A stretch of DNA of 64,000 bases from Yoonia sp. (lineage in GTDB: Bacteria; Pseudomonadota; Alphaproteobacteria; Rhodobacterales; Rhodobacteraceae): NCBI RefSeq assembly GCF_018402175.1, contig NZ_JAGYJK010000011.1:62001-126000 (forward strand), written 5' to 3'. Made by a program: the position numbers and the translations under genes. Under the pieces are notes generated by a model. It did no database searches, was not told where the DNA came from, and saw only the letters and a list, made by a program, of their open reading frames with translations. Shown here piece by piece: positions 1-8,420 of this stretch (positions are counted from its first letter, which is position 1; every line of letters begins with the position of its first letter).

Positions 1-1
1 C

Positions 2-496
2 ACCGCATCGCGTGGGGTCCGCCAACAGGCGGCGGCACAGGCGGTGGCCATCGGTCAGGCGCGCGGCTGGACCGGCGCGCGCGCCGGGTTTGCACAATAT
101 GTTTTCGGCCGGCTGCAGATCGGGACCGACCCGACACTGGCCTTGGGCGCATTCAATGCCGCGACCCGTGCCTATGCGGGCGATCCGAACCTGCGGATCC
201 ACGCCGCCCATGTGGCGCAACAGCAGGCCGCCTTTGCCTTGATCGCGCGCGATCCAGAGGCGATACTGGCCCTGACCGGCCCTGCCATCACCGTGGCGCG
301 CCAGCACGAAAACGCAGCCCTGATGGCCGTGTTGATGATGTTGCGCGCCGAGGCTTTGGACCTGCAAGGCCAGCCCGAGGCCGCGATGGCGCTGCGGCTG
401 GACAGTCTGGGATGGGGGTTATACGGGTTCGGCGACAGGGATACGGTGATTGAACGGCTTAATGAAATCGCCAGCCTGTCACGCCTGCCAAGCTGA
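2..496 (+). CDS. C-terminal part of a conserved protein of unknown function (5' end outside the window)
   Basis: The reading frame is open from base 2 and ends with TGA at 494-496, so the start lies upstream of the window. An internal ATG at 44 is unlikely to be the true start because the frame continues before it with the same alanine-rich, helix-forming composition. About 164 residues are visible. They look like an all-alpha, possibly tetratricopeptide-like region with regular Ala/Leu spacing. There is no membrane segment or catalytic motif. It lies 20 bases before a small membrane protein gene and just upstream of a VWA-domain gene, so the three may be co-transcribed. I do not recognise the family and assign no function. 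Confidence 0.7.
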   Translation, partial: TASRGVRQQAAAQAVAIGQARGWTGARAGFAQYVFGRLQIGTDPTLALGAFNAATRAYAGDPNLRIHAAHVAQQQAAFALIARDPEAILALTGPAITVARQHENAALMAVLMMLRAEALDLQGQPEAAMALRLDSLGWGLYGFGDRDTVIERLNEIASLSRLPS

Positions 497-516
497 ACCC
501 ATAGAAAGGTGTCACG

Positions 517-687
517 ATGATCTATCCACTGTCCGGGCTGCTGATCGGGGCCGCCATCGGCGCTTGGCGCGCCAAGGCGAACGGCGGCAAGCCGCTTGAC
601 ATGCTGCAATGGGGCGCGGCCTTTGGGATCGCGCTGGGGCTGGTCGGGTTGTTCGTGCTGATCTTCGTCGAACGCAGCCTGCTGTGA
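517..687 (+). CDS. Small two-helix membrane protein, unknown function
   Basis: A 56-residue frame starts at ATG 517, preceded by GAAAGG at 504-509 at a usable distance. It begins MIYPLSGLLIGAAIGAWRAK and has two hydrophobic stretches (about residues 3-16 and 31-50) separated by a short charged, glycine-rich loop, which predicts a two-pass inner membrane protein. It sits 20 bases after the previous gene and 4 bases before the VWA gene, so all three probably form one transcript. Coding is supported by tight packing, codon use like its neighbours and a good ribosome site. The function is unknown. Confidence 0.7.
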   Translation: MIYPLSGLLIGAAIGAWRAKANGGKPLDMLQWGAAFGIALGLVGLFVLIFVERSLL

Positions 688-691
688 CCTG

Positions 692-1879
692 ATGTTTCTG
701 CCGTTTTTCGACAATCTGCGCAAAGCCGGACTGCCGGTCAGCCTGCGCGAATTCCTGTCGTTTCTGGAAGGCATGAAAGCGGGCCTTGCGACCTATGATG
801 TCGCGGCGTTCTATTTTCTGGCCCGCACCGTGATGGTCAAGGATGAACGCCACCTTGACCGGTTCGACCGCGCCTTTGCCACAAGTTTCGCAGGGCTGGA
901 GACGATCCCCGCCGAGGCCGTGCTAAACGCCATCGACATCCCCGCCGACTGGTTGGAAAAACTGGCCGAAAAACACCTGAGCGCGGATGAAAAGGCCGAG
1001 ATCGCAGCCCTTGGCGGCTTTGACAAGCTGATGGAGACGCTCAAGCAGCGGCTGGCCGAACAGGAGGGCCGCCATCAGGGCGGGTCAAAATGGATCGGCA
1101 CGGCAGGCACATCGCCATTCGGCGCCTATGGCTATAACCCCGAAGGCGTGCGGATCGGGCAGGACGCCAGCCGCAACCAGCGCGCGGTCAAGGTCTGGGA
1201 CAAGCGCGAATTTCGCAATCTGGACGACAGCGTCGCGCTTGGGACACGCAATATCAAGGTGGCGCTCAAACGCCTGCGCCGCTGGGCGCGCGATGGCGCG
1301 GCAGAGGAGCTGGACCTGCCCGGCACGATCCGCGCGACGGCGGAGCATGGCTATCTGGATGTCAAAACCCGCCCCGAACGGCGCAATGCGGTCAAGGTGC
1401 TGTTGTTTCTGGACATCGGCGGGTCGATGGACCCGCATATCAAGGTGGCCGAGGAATTGTTCAGCGCCGCCAAATCAGAATTCAAGCATTTCCAGCATTT
1501 CTATTTCCACAACTGTCTTTACGAAGGGGTGTGGAAAGACAATCGCCGCCGCTGGGATGCGCAGACGCCGACTTGGGATGTGCTGCACACCTATGGATCT
1601 GATTACAAATGCATTTTTGTGGGTGACGCCAGCATGTCGCCCTATGAGATCGCCTATCCGGGCGGGGCCAATGAGCATATGAATGCCGAGGCCGGTGCCG
1701 TCTGGCTGGCCCGCGCGCGCGACCAGTGGCGCGATACGCTCTGGATCAATCCGGTCGAGGAACGCCAATGGCCCTATACCCAGTCGATCGGGATGATCCG
1801 CGACATTTTTGGCGCCGACCGCATGGTGCCGATGACGCTGGACGGGATCAACCGCGGTATGAAGGCGCTGGCGGGGTAA
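692..1879 (+). CDS. VWA domain-containing CoxE-like protein
   Basis: This 395-residue protein matches the CoxE-like family of von Willebrand factor A proteins, which usually work beside a MoxR-type AAA ATPase in metal-centre or complex assembly. No MoxR gene is visible here, though one could lie left of the window. The N-terminal half is helical and charged. The VWA domain begins around residue 230. The metal-binding (MIDAS) motif is D-I-G-G-S-M from residue 241, so Gly replaces the first Ser of the usual DxSxS. A second conserved block, FVGDASMSPYEI, lies near residue 310. It follows the small membrane protein gene by 4 bases. The family call is firm; the partner and target are unknown. Confidence 0.85.
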   Translation: MFLPFFDNLRKAGLPVSLREFLSFLEGMKAGLATYDVAAFYFLARTVMVKDERHLDRFDRAFATSFAGLETIPAEAVLNAIDIPADWLEKLAEKHLSADEKAEIAALGGFDKLMETLKQRLAEQEGRHQGGSKWIGTAGTSPFGAYGYNPEGVRIGQDASRNQRAVKVWDKREFRNLDDSVALGTRNIKVALKRLRRWARDGAAEELDLPGTIRATAEHGYLDVKTRPERRNAVKVLLFLDIGGSMDPHIKVAEELFSAAKSEFKHFQHFYFHNCLYEGVWKDNRRRWDAQTPTWDVLHTYGSDYKCIFVGDASMSPYEIAYPGGANEHMNAEAGAVWLARARDQWRDTLWINPVEERQWPYTQSIGMIRDIFGADRMVPMTLDGINRGMKALAG

Positions 1880-1890
1880 GAAACTTTTGG

Positions 1891-1924
1891 CGCGCCGCGC
1901 GGGAGTATTTTTGGAAATAAGAAG
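1891..1924. repeat. Dispersed palindromic-type repeat, single arm (copy 1)
   Basis: A 34-base unit with the core GGGAGTATTT followed by GGAAATAAGAAG and a G/C-rich flank of CGCG type. It lies 11 bases after the VWA stop codon. The same core recurs at 7638-7668 (inverted), at both ends of 25062-25150, and at both ends of 49082-49189. All copies are intergenic. Confidence 0.75.
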
Positions 1925-1981
1925 CCGGGCGCGACAAAGCGGGCCATTGGCAAGCCGGGCCGCGCGCCCCATATCGGGATC

Positions 1982-2668
1982 ATGATGAAATTTTTACCGA
2001 TCATCCTTGCGCTGGTTTACGGATACGCGATGTTTCGCTTTTCCGTCTGGCGGACTGCGCGCGAGCTGGACGACAAATCGACCGAGCTGGCCGATCCGAT
2101 TTTGAAAGTGCTGATGGACCGGATGGCCACAGCGCTGGGGATCGACCGGATCCGCGTGCATATCTACGAGATCCCGCAGGTCAACGGGCTGGCCGCCCCT
2201 GACGGGCGGATTTTCATCACGCGGGGATTTTTCAACAAATATCGCGCGGGCGAGGTCACATCCGAGGAGATGGCCAGCGTCATCGCGCATGAATTGGGCC
2301 ATGTCGCCTTGGGCCATTCGCGCCGCCGGATGATCGACTTTTCCAGCCAGAATGCGATGCGCACCGCACTGGCGATGATCTTTAACCGGTTTTTGCCCGG
2401 CATCGGGCCGTGGATTGCTGGCGCGCTGATCAGTCTTTTGGCCGCGCGCCTGTCGCGCGATGACGAATTCGAGGCGGATGCCTATGCTTCGGCCTTGCTG
2501 GTCAAGGCGGGGATCGGCACCAGCCCACAGAAATCGCTGTTCGGCAAGCTGGAAACGCTCACCGGCGCACATGGGGCGGCGACGCCTGCATGGATGCTGA
2601 GCCATCCCAAGACCCCGCAGCGCATCGCCGCAATCGAGGCGAATGAATCGAAGTGGCAGGCGCCCTAG
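1982..2668 (+). CDS. M48 family metalloprotease
   Basis: A 228-residue zinc metalloprotease of the M48 (HtpX/Oma1-like) family. An N-terminal hydrophobic segment (about residues 3-20) predicts a membrane anchor or signal. The zinc motif is H-E-L-G-H at residues 103-107, followed by GHSRRR. The third ligand is likely the Glu of D-E-F-E-A-D near residue 164, where M48 proteins carry E-x-D. Two start codons in tandem (1982 and 1985) are possible. It ends 4 bases inside the 3' end of the convergent minus-strand gene. The likely role is quality control of membrane or periplasmic proteins; the substrate is unknown. Confidence 0.88.
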   Translation: MMKFLPIILALVYGYAMFRFSVWRTARELDDKSTELADPILKVLMDRMATALGIDRIRVHIYEIPQVNGLAAPDGRIFITRGFFNKYRAGEVTSEEMASVIAHELGHVALGHSRRRMIDFSSQNAMRTALAMIFNRFLPGIGPWIAGALISLLAARLSRDDEFEADAYASALLVKAGIGTSPQKSLFGKLETLTGAHGAATPAWMLSHPKTPQRIAAIEANESKWQAP

Positions 2669-3291
2669 CGGTCATGCGCGCCTTTGCCCGCGAGGATCTT
2701 GTCGCGCGCCTTGGCGATGCGTGAGAGCTTCGTTTCGAGCGCCTTCGCGCCGTTGACCATCAATACATAGCTTTTCTGCCGTCCCGGTGTCAGCGCGGCA
2801 AAAGCTTCAGCAAGTGCGGGGTCGTCATCGAGCACGGTGACCAGTTCGTCGGGCAATTCCAGCTCTGACGTGTCCTTAGCGGGCTTGATCCCTGCCTCGG
2901 CATAGCGGATCGCCTCGGACAGATAGGCGCGGACCACGGGGGCAAGACGCGCCACTTCGTCGGCACCGGAAAATTTGATCATGTCGGGATTGCGTGTGCT
3001 CGGTCCCTGCTTTCGCAACACATTTTCAGGATCACGCATGAGCGCGGCATTGAAGAAGCTGAGACCGATTCCCGCACGGATCGCCCCGATCAGCGCGATG
3101 TTTCGCCCATTGTGCATATAGCAGGGGTGGCCCCATTTCACCGCTTCTTCCAGACCTGCGGCACGGCAGAGATCGCGCAAGGCCCGCAGCCCCTGTTGCC
3201 ATATCCGTGCGGAACAATCGTCGGTGTCGAACCGCGCGCACCGCCCGCAGCCTTTCTCGAAGTAATCCTCGATCCGCGTGATCATCATCAC
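2665..3291 (-). CDS. YdeI/OmpD-associated family protein (DUF1801-like)
   Basis: A 208-residue protein with the DUF1801/YdeI layout: an N-terminal alpha/beta part containing VKWGHPCYMHNGRNIALIG (about residues 52-70), where W-x-x-P-x-Y is typical of the family, and a C-terminal basic part with TPGRQKSYVLMVNGAKALETKLSRI, the L-x-P-x-x-x-K-x-Y element of YdeI proteins. Its stop overlaps the M48 gene end by 4 bases in convergent orientation. It lies immediately downstream of the PIN-domain gene (stop of one adjoining start of the other), so the two are probably co-transcribed. Biochemical role unknown. The start has three Met codons in a row; the first is given. Confidence 0.75.
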   Translation of the reverse strand: MMMITRIEDYFEKGCGRCARFDTDDCSARIWQQGLRALRDLCRAAGLEEAVKWGHPCYMHNGRNIALIGAIRAGIGLSFFNAALMRDPENVLRKQGPSTRNPDMIKFSGADEVARLAPVVRAYLSEAIRYAEAGIKPAKDTSELELPDELVTVLDDDPALAEAFAALTPGRQKSYVLMVNGAKALETKLSRIAKARDKILAGKGAHDR

Positions 3292-3837
3292 TCAGTCCGC
3301 CGTTAATGCCTTGCCCAGCCGTGGGAGACGTGCCTTTTTCAAAAGCGCACGCAGGGTCCAGTCCTGACCGGATAGCCGCCGCGCCTCGGCCAAGACGTTG
3401 TCGGCCACAGCCTGCACAGATTGCGGCGCGTCGCGCCACAAATCCAGCAGAAATCCGTCGGGGTCCAGCCGATGCAGCCCTTCGTCGTCCAGAATGTTGC
3501 GCGGGAAATCCTTGGCGTTCATCGTCAGGATCGCATCGCAAGACCCTGCGACGGCCGCGGCCAGAACGTGGATATCGCCGGTATCGGGCAGCCAGAACCG
3601 CCGTTCGATGCCCGCATCATAGCGGATCATCGCGTCGGGGAACTGCGCGCCTAGCGTGGCGATTTCGCCCCGCGCCCAGACCTCTTCGGCCGCGCCAAGC
3701 TTTCCTGCGGCACGCGCCCATTCCTCCAGCACCCGCGCCGACCAGCGCGGCGCGAACAGCCCCTGTGCCGCGCAGCCCAGCACCATTTCCCGCATCACCG
3801 TGGGATAGAGCACACAGGCGTCGATCAGCACTTTCAT
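3292..3837 (-). CDS. PIN domain-containing protein
   Basis: A 181-residue PIN-domain protein. The acidic residues expected of PIN nucleases are visible: Asp in KVLIDACVLYP (residue 7), Asp in DTGDIHVLAAA (about residues 91-94) and Asp in CDAILTMNAKDF (about 105-115). PIN domains are metal-dependent ribonucleases, often toxins of VapBC systems. Here there is no small antitoxin gene next to it: the upstream neighbour, overlapping by 4 bases (ATGA type), is an rRNA methyltransferase and the downstream neighbour is a YdeI-like protein. It is longer than usual VapC toxins (about 130 residues), so a solitary PIN protein, perhaps acting on RNA, is the better reading. Confidence 0.8.
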   Translation of the reverse strand: MKVLIDACVLYPTVMREMVLGCAAQGLFAPRWSARVLEEWARAAGKLGAAEEVWARGEIATLGAQFPDAMIRYDAGIERRFWLPDTGDIHVLAAAVAGSCDAILTMNAKDFPRNILDDEGLHRLDPDGFLLDLWRDAPQSVQAVADNVLAEARRLSGQDWTLRALLKKARLPRLGKALTAD

Positions 3838-5039
3838 AGCCGGAAGAACACGGCCTTAAGATAGCCGCTTTCGGCCAGATGCGGCATCAGCGGGTGGTCG
3901 GGTCCGGCGGAACCGGTATGGATGATCTGCCCGCGCCGCCCTGCCCGCCCGATCCCGCGCGCCGATGCATTGCGGAATTTGGTCAGGTCCACCGCATGCG
4001 AACACGAACACAGCGCCAGATAGCCATCGGGGGCCACAAGTGGTGCCGCCAGCCGCGCCACCCGTTCATAGGCGCGCAATCCGGCCTCGAGCGCGGCTTT
4101 TCCCGGCGCAAAGGCAGGTGGATCGCAAATCACCACATCGAATTGCGCGCCTTCCTCGGCCAAGGCGGTCAGCACGTCGAAAGCATCGCCTTTGCGCGTG
4201 CTGAACCTTTCGGCCACGCCCATCGCGGCGGCGCCCTGTTCGGCCAGATCCAGCGCCGGCGCAGATCCATCCACCGCCAGCACCGAGACTGCCCCCTGCG
4301 CCAGTGCGGCAAGCCCGAAGCCGCCGACATGCGCAAAGACATCCAGCACCCGTGCACCCTGCGAAAGCCCTGCGGCAAAGGCATGGTTGGGCCGCTGGTC
4401 AAAGAACAGGCCGGTTTTCTGCCCGCCCATGATATCGGCCAGATAGATCGCGCCATTCATTGGCACCGCAACGGGCGCTGTGGGGGCGTGGCCTGCCAGC
4501 ACATCCATCCGTTCATCCAGCCCTTCCAGCGTGCGGGTCCGGCCGGTGCCGTTCATGATGACAGTGGTGACGCCGGTGACATCCTGCAAAGCCGCGACCA
4601 GCGGCGCAATCAATACATCGGCCCAGGCCGCATTCGGCTGCACCACCGCGATATCGCCGAAACGGTCGATGATGACGCCGGGCAGACCGTCAGCCTCGGC
4701 ATGGATCAGCCGGTAGAACGGGTCGGGATACAGCCGCGCCCGATGCGCCAGCGCACGGCTGATTTTCGCCGCGAACCAGGCCTGATCAATCACCGCCTCG
4801 GGGTTCTGGTCCAGCATCCTGCAGATGATCTTGGACGCAGGGTTCACCGCGACGACACCCATCGGGGTGCGGTTGGCATCTTCCAGCAGCGCGATACTGC
4901 CCGCAGGCAGGCCGCGCGTGCGCCGGTCGGTCACCAGTTCATTGGCGTAAACCCAAGGATAGCCGTGGCGGATCGCCCGCGCCTCGGCTTTGGGGATGAG
5001 GCGCACTATGGCGCGGTCGGATGCATCATGTTGTGTCAT
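3834..5039 (-). CDS. Class I SAM-dependent rRNA methyltransferase, RlmI-like
   Basis: A 401-residue protein with the RlmI layout (23S rRNA cytosine-C5 methyltransferase; E. coli RlmI is of similar length). An N-terminal PUA-like domain (about residues 8-85, with PWVYANEL) precedes a middle EEHEI-type region and a Rossmann methyltransferase domain. SAM motif I is VLDVFAHVGGFGLAALAQG, motif IV is VVICDPPAFAPGK, and the catalytic cysteine region is ALCSCSHAVDL. It is the first gene of a short minus-strand group with the PIN and YdeI genes (4-base overlap with PIN). The exact rRNA position cannot be assigned from sequence alone. Confidence 0.88.
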   Translation of the reverse strand: MTQHDASDRAIVRLIPKAEARAIRHGYPWVYANELVTDRRTRGLPAGSIALLEDANRTPMGVVAVNPASKIICRMLDQNPEAVIDQAWFAAKISRALAHRARLYPDPFYRLIHAEADGLPGVIIDRFGDIAVVQPNAAWADVLIAPLVAALQDVTGVTTVIMNGTGRTRTLEGLDERMDVLAGHAPTAPVAVPMNGAIYLADIMGGQKTGLFFDQRPNHAFAAGLSQGARVLDVFAHVGGFGLAALAQGAVSVLAVDGSAPALDLAEQGAAAMGVAERFSTRKGDAFDVLTALAEEGAQFDVVICDPPAFAPGKAALEAGLRAYERVARLAAPLVAPDGYLALCSCSHAVDLTKFRNASARGIGRAGRRGQIIHTGSAGPDHPLMPHLAESGYLKAVFFRL

Positions 5040-5089
5040 TCGCTGTCACTAGCGAAGGGCATTGTCCATGAAAAGACCCGATCGCAGCC

Positions 5090-5647
5090 TCAGCGCAATT
5101 GGTCAGCTAATACCGACGTCAGGAAATCGGTCACGCGGACCTTTTGGGTGGCGCCCTGTGCGTCGAGCTGGGCATTGATATTGCCGCCCCAAGCCTCAAG
5201 ATTTGCAACCACGCGCCGCTTCGGCTCGATCACAGTGCCGACATCAGCATCGCGCACCGTCAGATCAAAGACGATGTGATGAACGCCGCCGGTCGAAAAT
5301 TCCGCACGGCGGGTCACGCCATGGAACCTGACCAGCGTGATGTCCAAAGCCACCGGCCGGTCGCCAGCCCTGGTGGCGACGATATTGCGCGCCGCCGCTT
5401 CTTGGAACATCGCAGCGATCTGCGCGATCCGGTCACCCGGCGCATCGCCACGCCAGACGATGTCAGCCTGTGGATAGATGCTATTTTCTTCGGATATGGT
5501 CAGGTCGGCCAAAGCACTAAAATTGACCCCGGCAAGCCGGTAATCGCGCGCGATGTCCTGACGGGGATCACCTTGAACCGTGCCGGCAGGGGCGCAGGCC
5601 GCAAACGCACCGAGCAACGCCAATACACTCAAAAATCTCTGAAACAT
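5090..5647 (-). CDS. DUF6778-like lipoprotein
   Basis: A 185-residue secreted protein. The N-terminus is a lipoprotein signal: MFQRFLSVLALLGAFAAC, with the lipobox F-A-A-C at residues 15-18. The mature part is mixed alpha/beta with no recognisable enzyme motif; the block DITLVRFHGVTRRAEFSTGGVHHI stands in the middle. It resembles the DUF6778 family of Rhodobacterales lipoproteins. It is transcribed away from edd and has its own start with no overlapping neighbour. The function is unknown. Confidence 0.7.
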   Translation of the reverse strand: MFQRFLSVLALLGAFAACAPAGTVQGDPRQDIARDYRLAGVNFSALADLTISEENSIYPQADIVWRGDAPGDRIAQIAAMFQEAAARNIVATRAGDRPVALDITLVRFHGVTRRAEFSTGGVHHIVFDLTVRDADVGTVIEPKRRVVANLEAWGGNINAQLDAQGATQKVRVTDFLTSVLADQLR

Positions 5648-5766
5648 GACTACTCTTTCATCTCAACACAGGCAGCAACAGCGATTTCATACAAAAAATG
5701 CCCTCGCAATGCAACGACAAGAAATACCAGCCTTGGGAAATTTGGACGCGGCACGGGCCATACCCT

Positions 5767-5780
5767 TGTTAGCGCTAACA
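5767..5780. promoter_or_regulatory. Perfect 14-bp LacI-family-type operator upstream of edd-eda
   Basis: TGTTAGCGCTAACA is a perfect palindrome with a central CG, the hallmark of LacI/GntR-family operators. It lies 41 bases before the edd start and about 120 bases from the divergent lipoprotein gene. Sugar-acid (gluconate) repressors of the LacI family commonly control Entner-Doudoroff genes. No LacI-type regulator gene is present in the window. Confidence 0.7.
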
Positions 5781-5821
5781 CAATCTGTTAGGCAGCCAGT
5801 ATCAAAAAGCCGAGGACCAAG

Positions 5822-7627
5822 ATGCCGCTACACCCGACCATCGCCGCCGTCACCGACCGTATCCGCGCAAGGTCCGAAGGGCCACGCCGCCGCTATCTGG
5901 ACACGATGGCGCGCGCCGCCGCCGAAGGGCCGCGCCGGGCGCATCTGACCTGCGGCAATCAGGCCCATGCCTATGCCGCGATGGGCGATGACAAGGCCGC
6001 GCTGACCGCCACCACGGCCGGCAATATCGGGATCATCACCGCCTATAACGACATGCTGTCCGCGCATCAGCCGTTCGAGACCTACCCCGACAAGATCCGC
6101 GCCGCCGCCCGCGCCGCCGGTGGCACAGCGCAGGTTGCAGGCGGCGTGCCTGCGATGTGCGACGGCGTCACGCAGGGCCAGACCGGCATGGAATTGTCGC
6201 TGTTTTCACGCGATGTGATCGCGCTGGCCGCCGGTGTGGGCCTGTCGCATAACGTGTTCGATACCGCCATCTATCTGGGTGTCTGCGACAAGATCGTCCC
6301 CGGTCTGGTGATCGCCGCCGCCACCTTTGGCTATATTCCGGGCGTCTTTGTGCCTGCGGGGCCGATGGTCTCGGGGCTGCCCAACGACGAAAAGGCCAAG
6401 GTGCGCCAGCAATTTGCCGCAGGCGAGGTCGGGCGCGACGCGCTGATGGCCGCCGAAATGGCCAGCTATCACGGGCCGGGCACCTGTACCTTTTACGGCA
6501 CCGCCAATACCAACCAGATGCTGATGGAATTCATGGGCCTGCATATGCCCGGCGCGTCTTTCGTCAATCCCGGCACGCCGCTGCGCGAGGCGCTGACCGT
6601 GGCCGCAACCGAACGCGCACTGGCGATCAGCGCGCTTGGCAATGCCTATACGCCGGTCTGCGACGTGCTGGATGAACGGGCCTTTGTGAACGGGCTCGTG
6701 GGGCTGATGGCGACAGGCGGCTCCACCAACCTTGTCATCCACCTGCCCGCCATGGCGCGCGCGGCGGGTGTGATCCTCGATCTGCAGGATTTCAGCGATA
6801 TTTCCGCCGTCACGCCGCTGATGGCCAAGGTCTATCCCAACGGGCTGGCGGATGTGAACCATTTCCACGCCGCAGGCGGGCTGGCCTATATGATCGGGCA
6901 ATTGCTGGATGCAGGGCTGTTGCACGACGACACGGTGACCATCGCAGGCAAGGGTCTGGAACATTACACCCGCGAACCCAAACTGGCGGCCACTGGCGTG
7001 ACCTATACGCAAGGCCCCAAAACCTCTGCCAATGACCGCATCCTGCGGCCCGCCCACGACCCGTTTCAGGCCTCTGGCGGGCTGATCCAGCTCACCGGCA
7101 ATCTGGGGCGCGGCGTGATCAAGACATCGGCCGTCGCCCCCGAACGGCACATCATCCAGGCCCCTGCACGGATATTCCATACCCAGGAATCCGTGAAAGA
7201 CGCGTTCAAAGCCGGTGAATTCACCAGTGACACGGTGATCGTGGTGCGCTTTCAAGGGCCGAAATCGAACGGCATGCCCGAATTGCACAGCCTGACCCCG
7301 ATCCTCGCGGTGCTGCAGGACCGTGGTTTCAAAGTCGCCCTTGTCACCGACGGGCGCATGTCTGGCGCATCTGGCAAAGTGCCCTCCGCCATCCATGTCT
7401 CGCCCGAGGCCGCAGATGGCGGCCCAATCAGCCTGATCCGCGACGGCGACATGATCCGGCTTGACGCCACCACAGGCACGATCGCGGTGCTGGACGTGGA
7501 TCTGGCCACCCGCAGCCCCGCCACCGCCGATCTGACCGGCAATGGCACCGGTGTGGGGCGCGAATTGTTCGAAATCTTCCGCCGCAGCGTGGGACCATCC
7601 GCCGATGGGGCGGGCGTCGTCGTCTGA
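5822..7627 (+). CDS. edd: Phosphogluconate dehydratase
   Basis: A 601-residue enzyme of the IlvD/Edd family, the length of E. coli Edd (603). It converts 6-phosphogluconate to 2-keto-3-deoxy-6-phosphogluconate (KDPG), the first step particular to the Entner-Doudoroff pathway. Family motifs include [29 protein letters not shown] and [18 protein letters not shown], which carry the iron-sulfur cysteines, and [23 protein letters not shown] near the C-terminus. The start is preceded by GAGGA at a good distance. eda follows 81 bases downstream, and a LacI-type operator precedes the gene. Confidence 0.95.
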   Translation: MPLHPTIAAVTDRIRARSEGPRRRYLDTMARAAAEGPRRAHLTCGNQAHAYAAMGDDKAALTATTAGNIGIITAYNDMLSAHQPFETYPDKIRAAARAAGGTAQVAGGVPAMCDGVTQGQTGMELSLFSRDVIALAAGVGLSHNVFDTAIYLGVCDKIVPGLVIAAATFGYIPGVFVPAGPMVSGLPNDEKAKVRQQFAAGEVGRDALMAAEMASYHGPGTCTFYGTANTNQMLMEFMGLHMPGASFVNPGTPLREALTVAATERALAISALGNAYTPVCDVLDERAFVNGLVGLMATGGSTNLVIHLPAMARAAGVILDLQDFSDISAVTPLMAKVYPNGLADVNHFHAAGGLAYMIGQLLDAGLLHDDTVTIAGKGLEHYTREPKLAATGVTYTQGPKTSANDRILRPAHDPFQASGGLIQLTGNLGRGVIKTSAVAPERHIIQAPARIFHTQESVKDAFKAGEFTSDTVIVVRFQGPKSNGMPELHSLTPILAVLQDRGFKVALVTDGRMSGASGKVPSAIHVSPEAADGGPISLIRDGDMIRLDATTGTIAVLDVDLATRSPATADLTGNGTGVGRELFEIFRRSVGPSADGAGVVV

Positions 7628-7637
7628 CGCCACCCAT

Positions 7638-7668
7638 TTCTTATTTCCCAAAATACTCCCGCCGGAGG
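7638..7668. repeat. Dispersed repeat, single inverted arm (copy 2), between edd and eda
   Basis: Contains CTTATTTCCC then AAAATACTCCC, the reverse complement of the core at 1891-1924. It starts 10 bases after the edd stop codon and lies within the presumed edd-eda operon. Confidence 0.7.
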
Positions 7669-7708
7669 CAGCACTGCCCCACCGGCCATACTGACAGAAA
7701 GACTGGAC

Positions 7709-8352
7709 ATGACCCCTCAGGATGCTTCCGCCGCCGCGATGAAAATCTGTCTCCTCGCCCCCGTGATCCCGGTTCTCGTGATCAAGGATGCCAGCTGCGC
7801 CGCGGACCTCGCGCGCGCGCTGGTCGCAGGCGGGCTGCCCGCGCTTGAAGTCACCCTGCGCACGCCCGCCGCGCTCGACGTGATCCGCGAAATGGCCACT
7901 GTTGCAGGCGGGCATGTGGGGGCAGGCACGCTGCTGACCTCGAAAGATGTCGAAAACGCCAAGGCGGCTGGGGCCACCTTCGGGGTTGCCCCGGTGCCAC
8001 CGACCGGCTGCTCGACGCCTGCGAGGCGAACGATCTGCCGCTTTTGCCCGGTGCGGCGACCGCCTCAGAAGCGATGCGCCTGCTGGAACGCGGCTACACG
8101 GTGCAAAAATTCTTTCCCGCCGAGGCCAATGGCGGCGCCGCCGCGCTCAAGGCCATCGGCGCGCCGATCCCACAGGTGAAATTCTGCCCCACCGGCGGCG
8201 TGACCCTGCAAAACGCGCCCGCCTATCTGGCGCTGTCCAACACATTATGCGTGGGCGGGTCATGGGTGGCCCCTGCAGATCTGGTGCAGGCTGGTGACTG
8301 GGCGGGGATCACCGCACTGGCCGCACAGGCAGCAGCACTCGCGCGGGGATAA
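7709..8352 (+). pseudogene. eda: KDPG aldolase, interrupted by a one-base frameshift
   Basis: Two frames together give a full-length 2-dehydro-3-deoxy-phosphogluconate aldolase (about 214 residues, the usual length), which splits KDPG to pyruvate and glyceraldehyde-3-phosphate. Frame one (from ATG 7709) contains LEVTLRTPAALDVI and GGHVGAGTLL and runs correctly to ATFGVAP. The second frame then supplies DRLLDACEANDLPLLPGAATASEAM, TVQKFFPAE with the Schiff-base lysine, and KFCPTGGV. The break is at 7993-7994, where CCCCGGTG is read but CCCCGGGTG would restore one continuous frame (GVAPGATDRLL). Because both halves are otherwise undamaged and it follows edd, a sequencing error is at least as likely as a real mutation. 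Confidence 0.9.
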
Positions 8353-8420
8353 GACGGCATTTTCACCTTGCGTTAGGAATTACCCCCTATCCAGAGCACG
8401 GAATGGAATAGGGACTGTTC

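Noticed and set aside
3292..3837. VapBC toxin-antitoxin module
   Set aside because: No small antitoxin gene flanks the PIN gene; the overlapping upstream gene is an rRNA methyltransferase.
6206..7915. A 569-codon open frame on the minus strand
   Set aside because: It is antisense to edd and crosses into eda; composition is not protein-like.
7990..8000. Programmed frameshifting as an explanation for the split eda
   Set aside because: No slippery sequence or downstream pseudoknot is apparent, and KDPG aldolase is not known to be made that way. A base error or a plain mutation is simpler.
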